Positions 1 through 6,417 are shown, numbered from the stretch's first letter. The stretch is 10,024 bases of DNA from CAZXBB01 sp964638815 (GCA_964638815.1 CAZXBB010000030.1:1-10024), one strand, 5' to 3'. Numbers and translations: made by a program. Notes: generated by a model not told the origin, from the sequence alone.

Positions 1-1
1 C

Positions 2-136
2 CTCGGCATCTGGCAGGACCGGTGTCTCGAGCGCGGCCTCCCGATCGGGGCGCCGTATCGTCGCGAGGTGCCGATCGCCGACCGACTGGGGAACCGGGTC
101 TGCTCGATCGCGCTGTATCCGGTGAGTCATTACTAG
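2..136 (+). CDS. C-terminal end of an unrecognised protein (partial, cut by window edge)
   Basis: An open frame enters from the left edge and ends at TAG (134-136), giving 44 residues that finish ...VCSIALYPVSHY. The composition looks like real protein: mixed charges, a hydrophobic VCSIALYPV strand-like end, and codons rich in G or C at the third position like the neighbours. A GC-rich hairpin begins at the stop codon and a minus-strand terminator follows, so this is the end of a transcription unit convergent with the symporter operon. I do not recognise the family from this tail and give no function. It has no membrane segment or obvious metal motif. The frame could be chance, but 44 codons without a stop next to two hairpins make a gene end the better reading. 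Confidence 0.55.
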   Translation, partial: LGIWQDRCLERGLPIGAPYRREVPIADRLGNRVCSIALYPVSHY

Positions 137-150
137 CCCGCTCCGCGGGC
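136..150 (+). terminator. Short GC hairpin just after the partial gene's stop
   Basis: GCCCGC (136-141) pairs with GCGGGC (145-150) around a TCC loop. It starts within the stop codon of the partial plus-strand gene. No T-run follows on the plus strand (the next bases are GAACGAAAAG), so it is a weak candidate terminator for that gene. It also lies just past the stronger minus-strand terminator and may only protect transcript ends. Confidence 0.3.
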
Positions 151-161
151 GAACGAAAAGA

Positions 162-190
162 AGAGCCCGCGTCGCATGGACGCGGGCTCT
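162..190 (-). terminator. Rho-independent terminator of the symporter operon
   Basis: A perfect 12-bp stem: AGAGCCCGCGTC (162-173) pairs with GACGCGGGCTCT (179-190) around a 5-base loop. On the minus strand it is followed by TTCTTTTCGTTC, a T-rich tract, as expected for intrinsic termination of leftward transcription. It lies about 42 bp past the stop codon of the AGCS symporter gene. Confidence 0.85.
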
Positions 191-232
191 CGTGGAATCG
201 GAGCTCGGAGCGTGCCCCGATACCGTGATTCG

Positions 233-2041
233 CTATTCGACGTCGCGCCCCTCGACGACGTCCTCGATCGACGGCGCCGCATGCGGGTGGAACGCGCCGG
301 ACTTGAGCTTGCGGATGTACTCGTGGTACGCCTTCATCGACTGACGGCTGAAGATAAGCATGATCGGTATGTTCGCCACCAGCATGACGCCCAGACCCAG
401 AGTTGTCCACATGTCGAGCTCGGCGTCCGTGGTGATGAAGCCGAGCGTCGAGACCACGATGAGCGCACAGTAGATGATCTTGTACGGCAGCACGAACTTC
501 TCGCCGAAGAGATATACGACTCCCTGCTCGCCGTAATAGCTCCAGGAGATCATCGTCGACACGGCAAAGAGCCAGGCGGCGAGCGTGACGAGCCACTTGC
601 CGAGCCCCGGCGTCACCCGGTCGAACGCGTGGGCGGTGAGCGAGGCGCCGACGTAGTCGCCGTAGATGCCGAAGTTGCCGCCGGTTCCGTTGTCGGCGCG
701 GACGATCGTCGGCCGCGTAGACGACTCGAACCTGCCCCATTCCACGGTCCAGCCGTCGTCGGCCCGCCTGACCGTGCCGCCGACGCGGTGAAAGGGGAGC
801 CCGGTGTTCTCGTCATCGTGGGCCCTCAGGACCATGAAGACCGTCTCGCCCTCGCGCCAGCCGCTGCCGTCGCTGACGCGCAGGACCCTCTTGGCGTCGT
901 TCGTCTTGTGCGGCAGGACCGGCGTACGCAACGACCATTGCGTGACGCCGCCGTCGGTCTGCCCGGCCTCGACGACGCGGACGATGGTGTTCGGGCCGAA
1001 CACGGCCTCTGCGTCGCGGCTGTAGGCGCCGCTGCTGAGGATCACGAGCGCCGTCATCGTGCAGACGACGAGCGTGTCGATGAACGGCTCGAGCCCGGCC
1101 ACGATGCCCTCGCGCACCGGCTCGTCCGTCTTCGCCGCCGAGTGGGCGATGGGGGCCGAGCCCTGGCCGGCCTCGGACGAGAAGAGCGCGCGCTTGATGC
1201 CCCACATCGCCGCGTAGCCGAAGGTGCCGCCGAGAAACGCCCCGGTCGCGCCTGCCGGCTCGCCGCCGAGCCAGGCCGGCAGGCCGGACTTCACGATCAG
1301 CGCGAGCATCGCGGGGATCTCGCCGATGTTGAGCGAGAGCACGTAGATCGCGGCGAGCAAGTACATGATGCACATGAACGGCACGAGCCGGCCCGCGACG
1401 CCGCCGATGCGCTTGATGCCGCCGATGATCACGAGCGCGACGAGGATCGCGAGCACGATCCCTGTGCCGATGGTCGGGACGCCGAAGTAGCGGTCGGTGA
1501 CGTCGGCCACGTTCCACGCCTGGAACATGTTGCCGCCGGTGATGGCGGAGATCAGGAGCGTCACGACGAAGATGGCGCCGACGATCGATCCCAGCCGTCC
1601 GAGCCCCATCCGGCGGAAGCCCTCGCGCGCCACGAACATCGGGCCGCCGTGCGGATTCTCGGGGTCCTGCGTGTTGCGGTAGAGCATCGACTGCGTGACC
1701 TCGGTCATCTTGAGCGCCATGCCGACGACGCCGATCACCCACATCCACAACACGGCGCCGGGGCCGCCGAGGCCGACCGCCACCGCGACGCCGCCGATGT
1801 TGCCGAGCCCGACCGTGGCCGAGAGGGCGGCCGACAGCGCCTGGAAGTGGTTGATCGCGCCCGGATCGCTCTTGCGGTCGTACTTGCCGCGGATGACTGC
1901 GACCCCGTGCGTGAGCGCCCGGTACTGGCCGAACCCGCTCCAGATCGTGAACAGGATCCCGGTGCCGACGAGGACGAACACGACGGCCTCGCTGAAGAGG
2001 ATGAGGTTGGCGCCGTTGACGAAGTCGTTGATCGCGTCCAT
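233..2041 (-). CDS. AGCS-family sodium:alanine/glycine symporter with a large loop insertion
   Basis: A polytopic inner-membrane carrier of the alanine or glycine:cation symporter family (LeuT fold), expected to import small neutral amino acids with Na+. Recognisable family blocks, numbered from the ATG: first helix about 10-40, the ATVGLGNIGGVAVAVGLGGPGA sodium/substrate block near 75-96, KRALFSSEAGQGSAPIAHSA near 283-302, FIDTLVVCTMTALVI near 320-334, and WSYYGEQ near 500-506. At 602 residues it is longer than the usual 450-550, because about 120 residues (roughly 342-463) are inserted between the ILSSGAYS helix end and the GASLTAHAFDRV block. The insert is rich in beta-prone and polar residues and is predicted extracytoplasmic. 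The frame runs back to a TTG at 2113, but the ATG at 2041 has GGAG five bases upstream and begins right at the family's N-terminus. It is second in an operon after the NSS carrier and is followed by a strong terminator. The exact substrate cannot be read from sequence. Confidence 0.93.
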   Translation of the reverse strand: MDAINDFVNGANLILFSEAVVFVLVGTGILFTIWSGFGQYRALTHGVAVIRGKYDRKSDPGAINHFQALSAALSATVGLGNIGGVAVAVGLGGPGAVLWMWVIGVVGMALKMTEVTQSMLYRNTQDPENPHGGPMFVAREGFRRMGLGRLGSIVGAIFVVTLLISAITGGNMFQAWNVADVTDRYFGVPTIGTGIVLAILVALVIIGGIKRIGGVAGRLVPFMCIMYLLAAIYVLSLNIGEIPAMLALIVKSGLPAWLGGEPAGATGAFLGGTFGYAAMWGIKRALFSSEAGQGSAPIAHSAAKTDEPVREGIVAGLEPFIDTLVVCTMTALVILSSGAYSRDAEAVFGPNTIVRVVEAGQTDGGVTQWSLRTPVLPHKTNDAKRVLRVSDGSGWREGETVFMVLRAHDDENTGLPFHRVGGTVRRADDGWTVEWGRFESSTRPTIVRADNGTGGNFGIYGDYVGASLTAHAFDRVTPGLGKWLVTLAAWLFAVSTMISWSYYGEQGVVYLFGEKFVLPYKIIYCALIVVSTLGFITTDAELDMWTTLGLGVMLVANIPIMLIFSRQSMKAYHEYIRKLKSGAFHPHAAPSIEDVVEGRDVE

Positions 2042-2046
2042 GTTCG

Positions 2047-2050
2047 CTCC
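2047..2050 (-). promoter_or_regulatory. Ribosome binding site deciding the AGCS start
   Basis: On the minus strand GGAG sits five bases before the ATG at 2041. The alternative in-frame TTG at 2113 has no purine-rich site, so this settles the start. Confidence 0.7.
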
Positions 2051-2125
2051 GGGTAGATTGGCGGATCGGACGTTGTCGGATTCAATGATGGCGGGTTTCG
2101 CGGTCAAACGCAACGCGTTGGCGCG

Positions 2126-3889
2126 TCAGAACGCCAGCAACTCGTCGGCGTCGAGGATGCCGACCTTCTGGAGCAGTACGACGATCACGAGTGCCGGGGC
2201 GACGAACCGGACCAGCATGAGCCACCCGCCGAAGAAGATCGGCGCCATGCCTTCGACCTCGGCCTCCTGGAGCCGGCGCGGCATCACCCACCCCGCGTAG
2301 ATGGCGATGAACAGCCCGCCGAGGGGAAGCAGCCAGTTCGACGCGAGATAGTCCATCGTGTCGAAGAAGTTCCTGCCGAAGCCCGGCTCCCATCCGGCCA
2401 TCATGAACCCGGGATCGAGCGAGAAGGCCGACGGGATCGCGAAGAGGAAGATGATGCCGCCGAGCAGCCATGCCGCCCGGCTTCGCGCCCACCCGCGCTC
2501 GTCCATGAAGTACGACGCGACGACCTCGAGCAGCGAGATCGACGACGTGATCGCGGCGAACGTGACGAGCCCGAAGAACAGGATCGCCAGCAGCATGCCG
2601 CCCTTGCCGATCTCGGCGAAAGCAAGCGGCATCGAGATGAACACCAGCCCGGGACCTGCAGCCGGCTCCTGCCCGTAGGAGAAGATGATCGGGAAGATCA
2701 TGAGGCACGCGAGCAATGCGACGCTGGTGTCGAGCAGGGCGATCGCGACGGACTGAGCGGCGAGCTTCTCCTTCGTCTTCTGGTACGAGCCGTAGGTGAT
2801 CATCGCGCCCATGCCCAGCGACAGTGTGAAGAACGCGTGTCCGAGCGCCTCGAGCACGCCGCTCGCCTGGAGCTTCGTCGGATCGGGCCTGAAGACGAAC
2901 GCCATCGCCTCGCCGAAGCCGGGCTGGAACATCCCGTAGAGGACCATCACGATGATGAGCAGGAACAGCGTGGGCATGAGGATCCCGCAGGTGCGCTCGA
3001 TGCCGCCGGAGATTCCGCGCGCGACGATCAGGATCGTGATCGCCATGAAGACGGCCGACCAGAATGCGCTCGTCCATCCGTCGCCGGCGAGGGCCATGAA
3101 TGCCGCGGCCGCGCGATCGTATGTCAGCGCCCGGCGCGTGACGGCCTCGGCCTCGTCCATGATCGCTTCGGCCGGCAGCCCGCGGTAGCGGGCGTCGGCG
3201 GCGTCACGGGCCGCGGCCCGGGCCCGTCCGATCGCGGCGACGAGGGGCTCGGCAATCCCGACGCGCTCGCGCAGCGTCGGGTCGGACAGGAGGCGATCCC
3301 GGGCCGAGTCGCTGCCCTCCGCCGCGTCCAGCGCCGTCTCGAACCGCTCGTACGCTTCCCACACCGACGGCTTCGCCTGGATGCGTATCGCCCGGACGTC
3401 GGGCCTCGCGTCGCGGGCGGCGCTGCGCTCGACGAGCATCTCGCGCATCGATTCGAGATCGGTCGTCGCCCGGTAGGTCGATGCCTCGACGGCGGCGGCG
3501 TCGTGGATCGGCTTCGTGAAGTTCACGACGGACTTGAGCGTGTAGTCCATCGCCCAGCCGGCGACGACGATGTAGTACGAGAGGATGATGAACCCGGCGA
3601 GGAGGCCGAGCCAGCCGATTCCCGCCCACGCGCTGCGGCTGCCCTCAAGGGCGTGGAAGGCGGCCACCGGCTGGCGCTGGGCGGCGCGGCCGATCATGAT
3701 CTCGGCCATCATGATCGGGATGCCCACGAGCCCGATGCACACGAGGTAGATCAGGACGAACAGCCCGCCGCCGTTCTCGCCGGTGATGTACGGGAACTTC
3801 CAGATGTTTCCGAGCCCCACGGCGGATCCGGCGGCGGCGAGCACGAATCCCAGACGGCTGCCCCATTGCGCTCGTTCGGTCGTGGCCAT
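2126..3889 (-). CDS. Neurotransmitter:sodium symporter (NSS/SNF) family transporter with an enlarged loop
   Basis: A sodium-coupled amino-acid (or amine) transporter of the LeuT/TnaT/MhsT group in the cytoplasmic membrane. The N-terminal family signature is intact (WGSRLGFVLAAAGSAVGLGN then IWKFPYITGENGGG, about residues 9-42 from the ATG), as is the TM8 sodium-site block FFTLSLGMGAMITYGSY (about 353-369). Bacterial members usually have 440-510 residues; this one has 587. The extra length is a charged, Ala/Arg/Asp/Glu-rich and probably helical segment of about 150 residues (about 121-272) between TM3 (SYYIVVAGWAMDYTL) and TM4 (FWSAVFMAITILIVARGISGG), that is, extracellular loop 2. The frame extends upstream through low-complexity repeats to 4027, but the ATG at 3889 has GGAG six bases before it and begins at the family's N-terminus. 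It is the first gene of an operon with the AGCS carrier 84 bp downstream; the promoter should lie within 3890-4152. Substrate unknown; amino-acid uptake is the safest reading. Confidence 0.94.
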   Translation of the reverse strand: MATTERAQWGSRLGFVLAAAGSAVGLGNIWKFPYITGENGGGLFVLIYLVCIGLVGIPIMMAEIMIGRAAQRQPVAAFHALEGSRSAWAGIGWLGLLAGFIILSYYIVVAGWAMDYTLKSVVNFTKPIHDAAAVEASTYRATTDLESMREMLVERSAARDARPDVRAIRIQAKPSVWEAYERFETALDAAEGSDSARDRLLSDPTLRERVGIAEPLVAAIGRARAAARDAADARYRGLPAEAIMDEAEAVTRRALTYDRAAAAFMALAGDGWTSAFWSAVFMAITILIVARGISGGIERTCGILMPTLFLLIIVMVLYGMFQPGFGEAMAFVFRPDPTKLQASGVLEALGHAFFTLSLGMGAMITYGSYQKTKEKLAAQSVAIALLDTSVALLACLMIFPIIFSYGQEPAAGPGLVFISMPLAFAEIGKGGMLLAILFFGLVTFAAITSSISLLEVVASYFMDERGWARSRAAWLLGGIIFLFAIPSAFSLDPGFMMAGWEPGFGRNFFDTMDYLASNWLLPLGGLFIAIYAGWVMPRRLQEAEVEGMAPIFFGGWLMLVRFVAPALVIVVLLQKVGILDADELLAF

Positions 3890-3917
3890 GGCAGTCTCCG
3901 GGGAGGGGGCTGTCGGC

Positions 3918-3959
3918 GCTCGGATCTCGGCTCTCGGTACTCGGCTCTCGGCTCTCACG
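3918..3959. repeat. 7-bp tandem repeat (TCTCGGC type)
   Basis: Six successive heptamers: GCTCGGA, TCTCGGC, TCTCGGT, ACTCGGC, TCTCGGC, TCTCACG. They lie in the leader of the NSS gene, starting 29 bp upstream of its ATG, between two divergent genes. They have no coding role if the ATG at 3889 is right. Confidence 0.75.
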
Positions 3960-4035
3960 TCCCGTCTTGTTGACGTGCGTCGTAGCGTACCACCACCTGC
4001 GCGTCGAAGCCAAGGCCGGCCGATCATCTGCCGCC

Positions 4036-4106
4036 GTCGCGTCGGCCGTCACATCGGCCGTCACATCCGCCGTCACATCCGCCGACACATCCGCCGACCC
4101 GTGGCC
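4036..4106. repeat. 12-bp tandem repeat (GTCACATCCGCC type), about six units
   Basis: Units in order: GTCGCGTCGGCC (4036-4047), GTCACATCGGCC (4048-4059), GTCACATCCGCC (4060-4071), GTCACATCCGCC (4072-4083), GACACATCCGCC (4084-4095), and a degenerate 11-base unit GACCCGTGGCC (4096-4106). The central two are identical and the outer ones diverge, typical of slippage expansion. The array sits 47 bp upstream of the ATG at 4153, inside the divergent spacer. A period divisible by three keeps frames open here and creates spurious ORFs. Confidence 0.8.
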
Positions 4107-4138
4107 GACCGCTGATAGCTGATCGCTCACGGCCGCGA

Positions 4139-4144
4139 TACGAT
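4139..4144 (+). promoter_or_regulatory. Possible -10 hexamer for the 4153 gene
   Basis: TACGAT matches four of six bases of the TATAAT consensus and ends nine bases before the ATG at 4153, which has no Shine-Dalgarno sequence. This spacing would give a leaderless or nearly leaderless mRNA. No convincing -35 box is visible, so this is tentative. Confidence 0.25.
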
Positions 4145-4152
4145 GCAGCTTC

Positions 4153-5118
4153 ATGCGCGAGTACCGCTTACGCACCGACCTCGAGCGCGCCTCCCTCGAC
4201 GGGTTCGCCCTCCCCCTGGGCTTCACACCCGGCGCCGCGGGAGCGGTCGCCCCCCCGCAGACGGGCTACACGGTCGACTACATTCCCGGCGAGGACGACG
4301 AGCCGGACTCGTACTCGATCTACGTCGTCGTGTCGCACGAGCGGCTGCCCCCGATCGTCGAACGCATGATCAGCCTGCTTCCCGACGAGGTCTTCGGGAT
4401 CGTGGAGGTCGGGTCCCGCGACGCCTACCGCGCGCTCGACGTCTTCATGTCGGCGGAGCCGCTGCGGCGCGACCATTTCAGGCGGGCGTGGAGCTTCTAT
4501 GCCCCGTTCCTCCTCGAGGACAGCTCGATCGGGAGCGGCGCGAACGGGGAGGATCCGTTCGTCGAGGTCTTCGTGGACCAGTGGAAGGGGCTCTCCGTCC
4601 ATGTGCCGCTCCTCATGCGCGACGAGGTCGAGCGAATCCTCGGCGAGTTCGGTCTTGCCGAGGTCCAGGAGACGTGGCCGCCGATGGACGAGGACGCCGC
4701 GAACGAGGCGCTGCACGTCCGCGGCGTGCTGGCCGTCGACGACGAGTTCTCACCGGGTCTCGACGAGATGCTGCTGGAGCTGCGACAGTCGTGGAAGCTC
4801 GAGCTCAACATCGACGCCCGGACGAACGTCGACGACTCCGGGCGACCGCTGGGCCAGACGCTGTGGCACGCGATGGTCATCGTCGATTCGACGACCGACC
4901 GCGCGAAGAGCGCCTACGCGTCGATCTGGGCGACGGCCGGCTCGCTCGCCGAGATGGAGAACCTGGTGGACGACTCCCTCGACGAGCACCCCGAGTGGGA
5001 GTTTGGGGAGATGTACACGATCGACCGCGTGGCCTACGACGAGCGTCCGGACGAGCTGGCGCATCTCGCGCCGAAACGCACCCGGTCGAAGGTGCATCTC
5101 GTCACGTTCGAATTGTGA
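4153..5118 (+). CDS. Conserved-looking acidic hypothetical protein
   Basis: A soluble protein of 321 residues with no signal peptide, membrane segment or motif I recognise. Three things stand out. It is acidic, with runs such as PGEDDEPDS (45-53) and MDEDAANE (178-185). It contains no cysteine at all. It seems to hold two or more alpha/beta blocks, for example SYSIYVVVSHERLPPIVERM (53-72) and LWHAMVIVDSTTDRAKSAY (237-255), each a hydrophobic strand followed by a helix. Its codon use matches the neighbours, so it is a real gene. The ATG has no Shine-Dalgarno site; an overlapping ATG at 4143 opens a different frame that is a shadow. The YkgJ-type gene follows after only 15 bp, so the two are probably co-transcribed and possibly work together. 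Upstream it is divergent from the NSS transporter. Function unknown. Confidence 0.85.
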   Translation: MREYRLRTDLERASLDGFALPLGFTPGAAGAVAPPQTGYTVDYIPGEDDEPDSYSIYVVVSHERLPPIVERMISLLPDEVFGIVEVGSRDAYRALDVFMSAEPLRRDHFRRAWSFYAPFLLEDSSIGSGANGEDPFVEVFVDQWKGLSVHVPLLMRDEVERILGEFGLAEVQETWPPMDEDAANEALHVRGVLAVDDEFSPGLDEMLLELRQSWKLELNIDARTNVDDSGRPLGQTLWHAMVIVDSTTDRAKSAYASIWATAGSLAEMENLVDDSLDEHPEWEFGEMYTIDRVAYDERPDELAHLAPKRTRSKVHLVTFEL

Positions 5119-5120
5119 GT

Positions 5121-5125
5121 AAGGA
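5121..5125 (+). promoter_or_regulatory. Ribosome binding site supporting a TTG start
   Basis: AAGGA lies eight bases before the TTG at 5134 and just after the upstream stop. It supports a TTG start for the cysteine-cluster gene; the next in-frame ATG (5281) lies after the CxxCxxCC motif. Confidence 0.6.
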
Positions 5126-5133
5126 AGCTTTCT

Positions 5134-5637
5134 TTGGGTACGAGCGGCGAGTCCGAATCCGCTTCCGGGGCGCGAGGCACGACTGCGAACGGCGACGAGG
5201 CCGGCGGGGGCGAGTGGTACGCCGACGGTCTGCGCTTCGCGTGCACGCAGTGCGGCAACTGCTGCACGGGCCCGCCCGGCATGGTCTGGTTCACACCGGA
5301 AGAGGGGCGGCGCATGGCGGAGCGCCGGGGAATGAGCGAGGCGGACTTCCTTGCGCAGTACGCGCGCAAGGTGGACGGACGCTGGACGCTCGTCGAGCGC
5401 GAGACGGAGCACGGGTTCGACTGCATCATGCTCGACCGCGTGACCGTGCCCGGGAAGGCGATCTGCGGCATCTACGACGCGCGTCCGACGCAGTGCCGCA
5501 CGTGGCCGTTCTGGCCCGAGAACGTGCGCACGCGGCAGACGTGGGAGGCGGTGAAGCGCGCGACGCCCTGCCCCGGCATGGACGCGGGGAAGCTGGTGCC
5601 CGTCGAGCACATTCGGATCAGGCTGCGCGAGAGGTGA
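5134..5637 (+). CDS. YkgJ family cysteine-cluster (zinc/iron-chelating domain) protein
   Basis: A 167-residue cytoplasmic protein of the YkgJ/Fe-S-oxidoreductase-like family (Pfam CxxCxxCC). The hallmark CTQCGNCC is at residues 37-44 (C37, C40, C43, C44), followed by FDCIMLD (C97), ICGIYDARPTQCRTWPFWP (C111, C121) and a last cysteine in TPCPG (C146). This full eight-cysteine pattern, with the C-x-IY-x2-RP-x2-CR-xWPF block, is typical of the family and is thought to bind an Fe-S cluster or zinc; the biochemical role of most members is unknown. The first 25 residues are Gly/Ser/Glu-rich and probably disordered. The start is a TTG backed by AAGGA. It follows the acidic hypothetical gene by 15 bp, suggesting one operon. 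Its stop lies 4 bp from the stop of the convergent lipoprotein gene, with no room for a terminator between them. Confidence 0.9.
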   Translation: MGTSGESESASGARGTTANGDEAGGGEWYADGLRFACTQCGNCCTGPPGMVWFTPEEGRRMAERRGMSEADFLAQYARKVDGRWTLVERETEHGFDCIMLDRVTVPGKAICGIYDARPTQCRTWPFWPENVRTRQTWEAVKRATPCPGMDAGKLVPVEHIRIRLRER

Positions 5638-5641
5638 GCCG

Positions 5642-5881
5642 TCAGCGACGCCCGCTCGCGCGCTCGTGGTTGACGCGTCCCGGCGCGTCGCCGGTGCCGA
5701 GGTCGTACGGATCCGCAGTCTTCTCGACTTCGGCCTGGATCTCGTACAGCTCGTTGAGCGACCGCTCCGGCGGCTTGGGCGCGCAGGCCGTCGTGCAGGC
5801 CATCGTGCAGGCCATCGTGCAGGCGAGCACGAGGGTCGCAGTCAGTCCGCGTGGCATGGTCGGCGCGAATCGCCCGGTCAC
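5642..5881 (-). CDS. Small lipoprotein B, paralogue of the adjacent lipoprotein, with a repeat through its lipobox
   Basis: A secreted peptide of 79 residues from the GTG, or 71 from the ATG at 5857. The hydrophobic stretch GLTATLVLA is followed by ACTMACTMACTTAC, which places cysteines at 21, 25, 29 and 33 (GTG numbering). Signal peptidase II would normally cut before one of them, and the first (LVLA|C) fits a 20-residue signal if the GTG is used. The mature part PERSLNELYEIQAEVEKTAD continues to H72 and aligns without gaps to the upstream lipoprotein. The GTG at 5881 overlaps the upstream TGA as GTGA, a classic coupled start; from the ATG the signal before the first cysteine would be only 12 residues. 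No strong SD is seen for either start. Family not recognised. The stop is 4 bp from the convergent YkgJ gene. A Cys-rich 12-bp tandem repeat inside the signal region is unusual. Confidence 0.65.
   Translation of the reverse strand: MTGRFAPTMPRGLTATLVLACTMACTMACTTACAPKPPERSLNELYEIQAEVEKTADPYDLGTGDAPGRVNHERASGRR
5781..5828. repeat. 12-bp tandem repeat inside the lipobox of lipoprotein B
   Basis: Plus-strand units GCGCAGGCCGTC (5781-5792), GTGCAGGCCATC (5793-5804), GTGCAGGCCATC (5805-5816) and GTGCAGGCGAGC (5817-5828). Read on the minus strand they encode the repeated tetrapeptide ACTM/ACTT. Each added or lost unit keeps the frame and adds or removes one candidate lipidation cysteine. Confidence 0.85.
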
Positions 5882-6120
5882 GGTCCGCCGAGGGCCGCGC
5901 TGATCAGCCGCGCCTGGTGGTGCGTGTAGACGCCCACCATGTCGCCGCAGCCCAGCGGGAACGGGTGGGCGTCGTCGGCGACGCGCTCCTGGAGGGCGTA
6001 CATCTCGTCGAGGGTCCGTTCCGGTTGCACCTTGTGTGTCCACTCGGTCTTCATCGCGCAGCCGGCGAGCACGACGGCAAGGGCGGCGAACGTCATCAGC
6101 GGCTTGAGAGCGTGACGCAT
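5878..6120 (-). CDS. Small lipoprotein A
   Basis: An 80-residue exported lipoprotein. The N-terminus MRHALKPLMTFAALAVVLAG has a basic n-region and a hydrophobic core, and ends in a textbook lipobox LAGC, with the lipidated cysteine at position 21. About 60 mature residues follow, ending HHQARLISAALGGP. Residues 33-67 (PERTLDEMYALQERVADDAH onward) match the next gene with about 16 identities over 35 ungapped positions, including P-E-R-x-L-x-E-x-Y, the Q, and L-G-x-G-D-x2-G, so the two are tandem duplicates. The ATG has AGAGG eight bases upstream. The stop overlaps the GTG start of lipoprotein B. The mature parts are mostly polar and show no enzyme motif; a periplasmic or surface structural or sensing role is possible but unproven. 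The gene is divergent from glgP with a 297-bp spacer. Confidence 0.8.
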   Translation of the reverse strand: MRHALKPLMTFAALAVVLAGCAMKTEWTHKVQPERTLDEMYALQERVADDAHPFPLGCGDMVGVYTHHQARLISAALGGP

Positions 6121-6243
6121 GGAAAGTGCCTCTCGCGGGTCACGGGAACGGTCACCGAACGCGGTGTTACATCGGTCAGCGCCGCGAGCCCGCGCCAGTC
6201 TTTGCCGCGTCCGCAGGTGACCCGGCGGCGCAACCCCCGGCGC

Positions 6244-6292
6244 GCTGGTCGCTTATCGGTGAGCTGCCCAACGACTGTCCAACGACCAGCTC
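6244..6292. promoter_or_regulatory. Overlapping inverted repeats upstream of glgP
   Basis: GCTGGTCG (6244-6251) is complementary to CGACCAGC (6283-6290), and GAGCTG (6261-6266) to CAGCTC (6287-6292), so the right-hand segment could pair with either left arm. A direct repeat CCAACGAC (6268-6275 and 6279-6286, 11 bp apart) lies between them. It is upstream of the proposed glgP promoter, so an operator is more likely than an attenuator. Tentative. Confidence 0.25.
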
Positions 6293-6334
6293 AGGGTGGG
6301 CCACGACGGCGACCGCTCGCTCAGGAGACGAGTT

Positions 6335-6363
6335 TCGACAAGCCGGTGGTGCCGCGGGATACT
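6335..6363 (+). promoter_or_regulatory. Candidate sigma-70-type promoter for glgP
   Basis: TCGACA (6335-6340, five of six to TTGACA) and GATACT (6358-6363, four of six to TATAAT) are separated by 17 bases. Transcription would start near 6370, leaving a leader of about 48 bases containing the SD of glgP. Confidence 0.4.
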
Positions 6364-6417
6364 CCGCCCTGCGCCGCAGCCGTGTGGGAACTGCGGCCGG
6401 CCTGAAAAGGAAGTTCG

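Noticed and set aside
176..2056. A 626-codon open frame on the plus strand
   Set aside because: It is exactly antisense to the AGCS symporter, and its translation is rich in Asp/Arg/His with no domain, as expected from a GC-biased complement frame.
2042..2113. TTG-initiated 24-residue N-terminal extension of the AGCS protein
   Set aside because: It has no SD and non-hydrophobic sequence; the ATG at 2041 has GGAG and matches the family's N-terminus.
2082..3077. Long open frames overlapping the NSS gene on both strands (also 2837-3973)
   Set aside because: The translations are Arg-rich low-complexity sequence; the NSS frame carries full family signatures.
3890..4027. 46-residue N-terminal extension of the NSS protein
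   Set aside because: It is encoded partly by the 7-bp tandem repeat, is Arg/Pro-rich, and lies upstream of an ATG with a good SD.
4036..4106. 12-bp repeats considered as a CRISPR array
   Set aside because: The units are contiguous with no unique spacers, so this is a simple tandem repeat.
4143..5903. A 586-codon plus-strand frame starting at the ATG at 4143
   Set aside because: It spans two real genes in another frame and runs into the convergent lipoprotein; its composition is Arg/Ala-rich shadow sequence.
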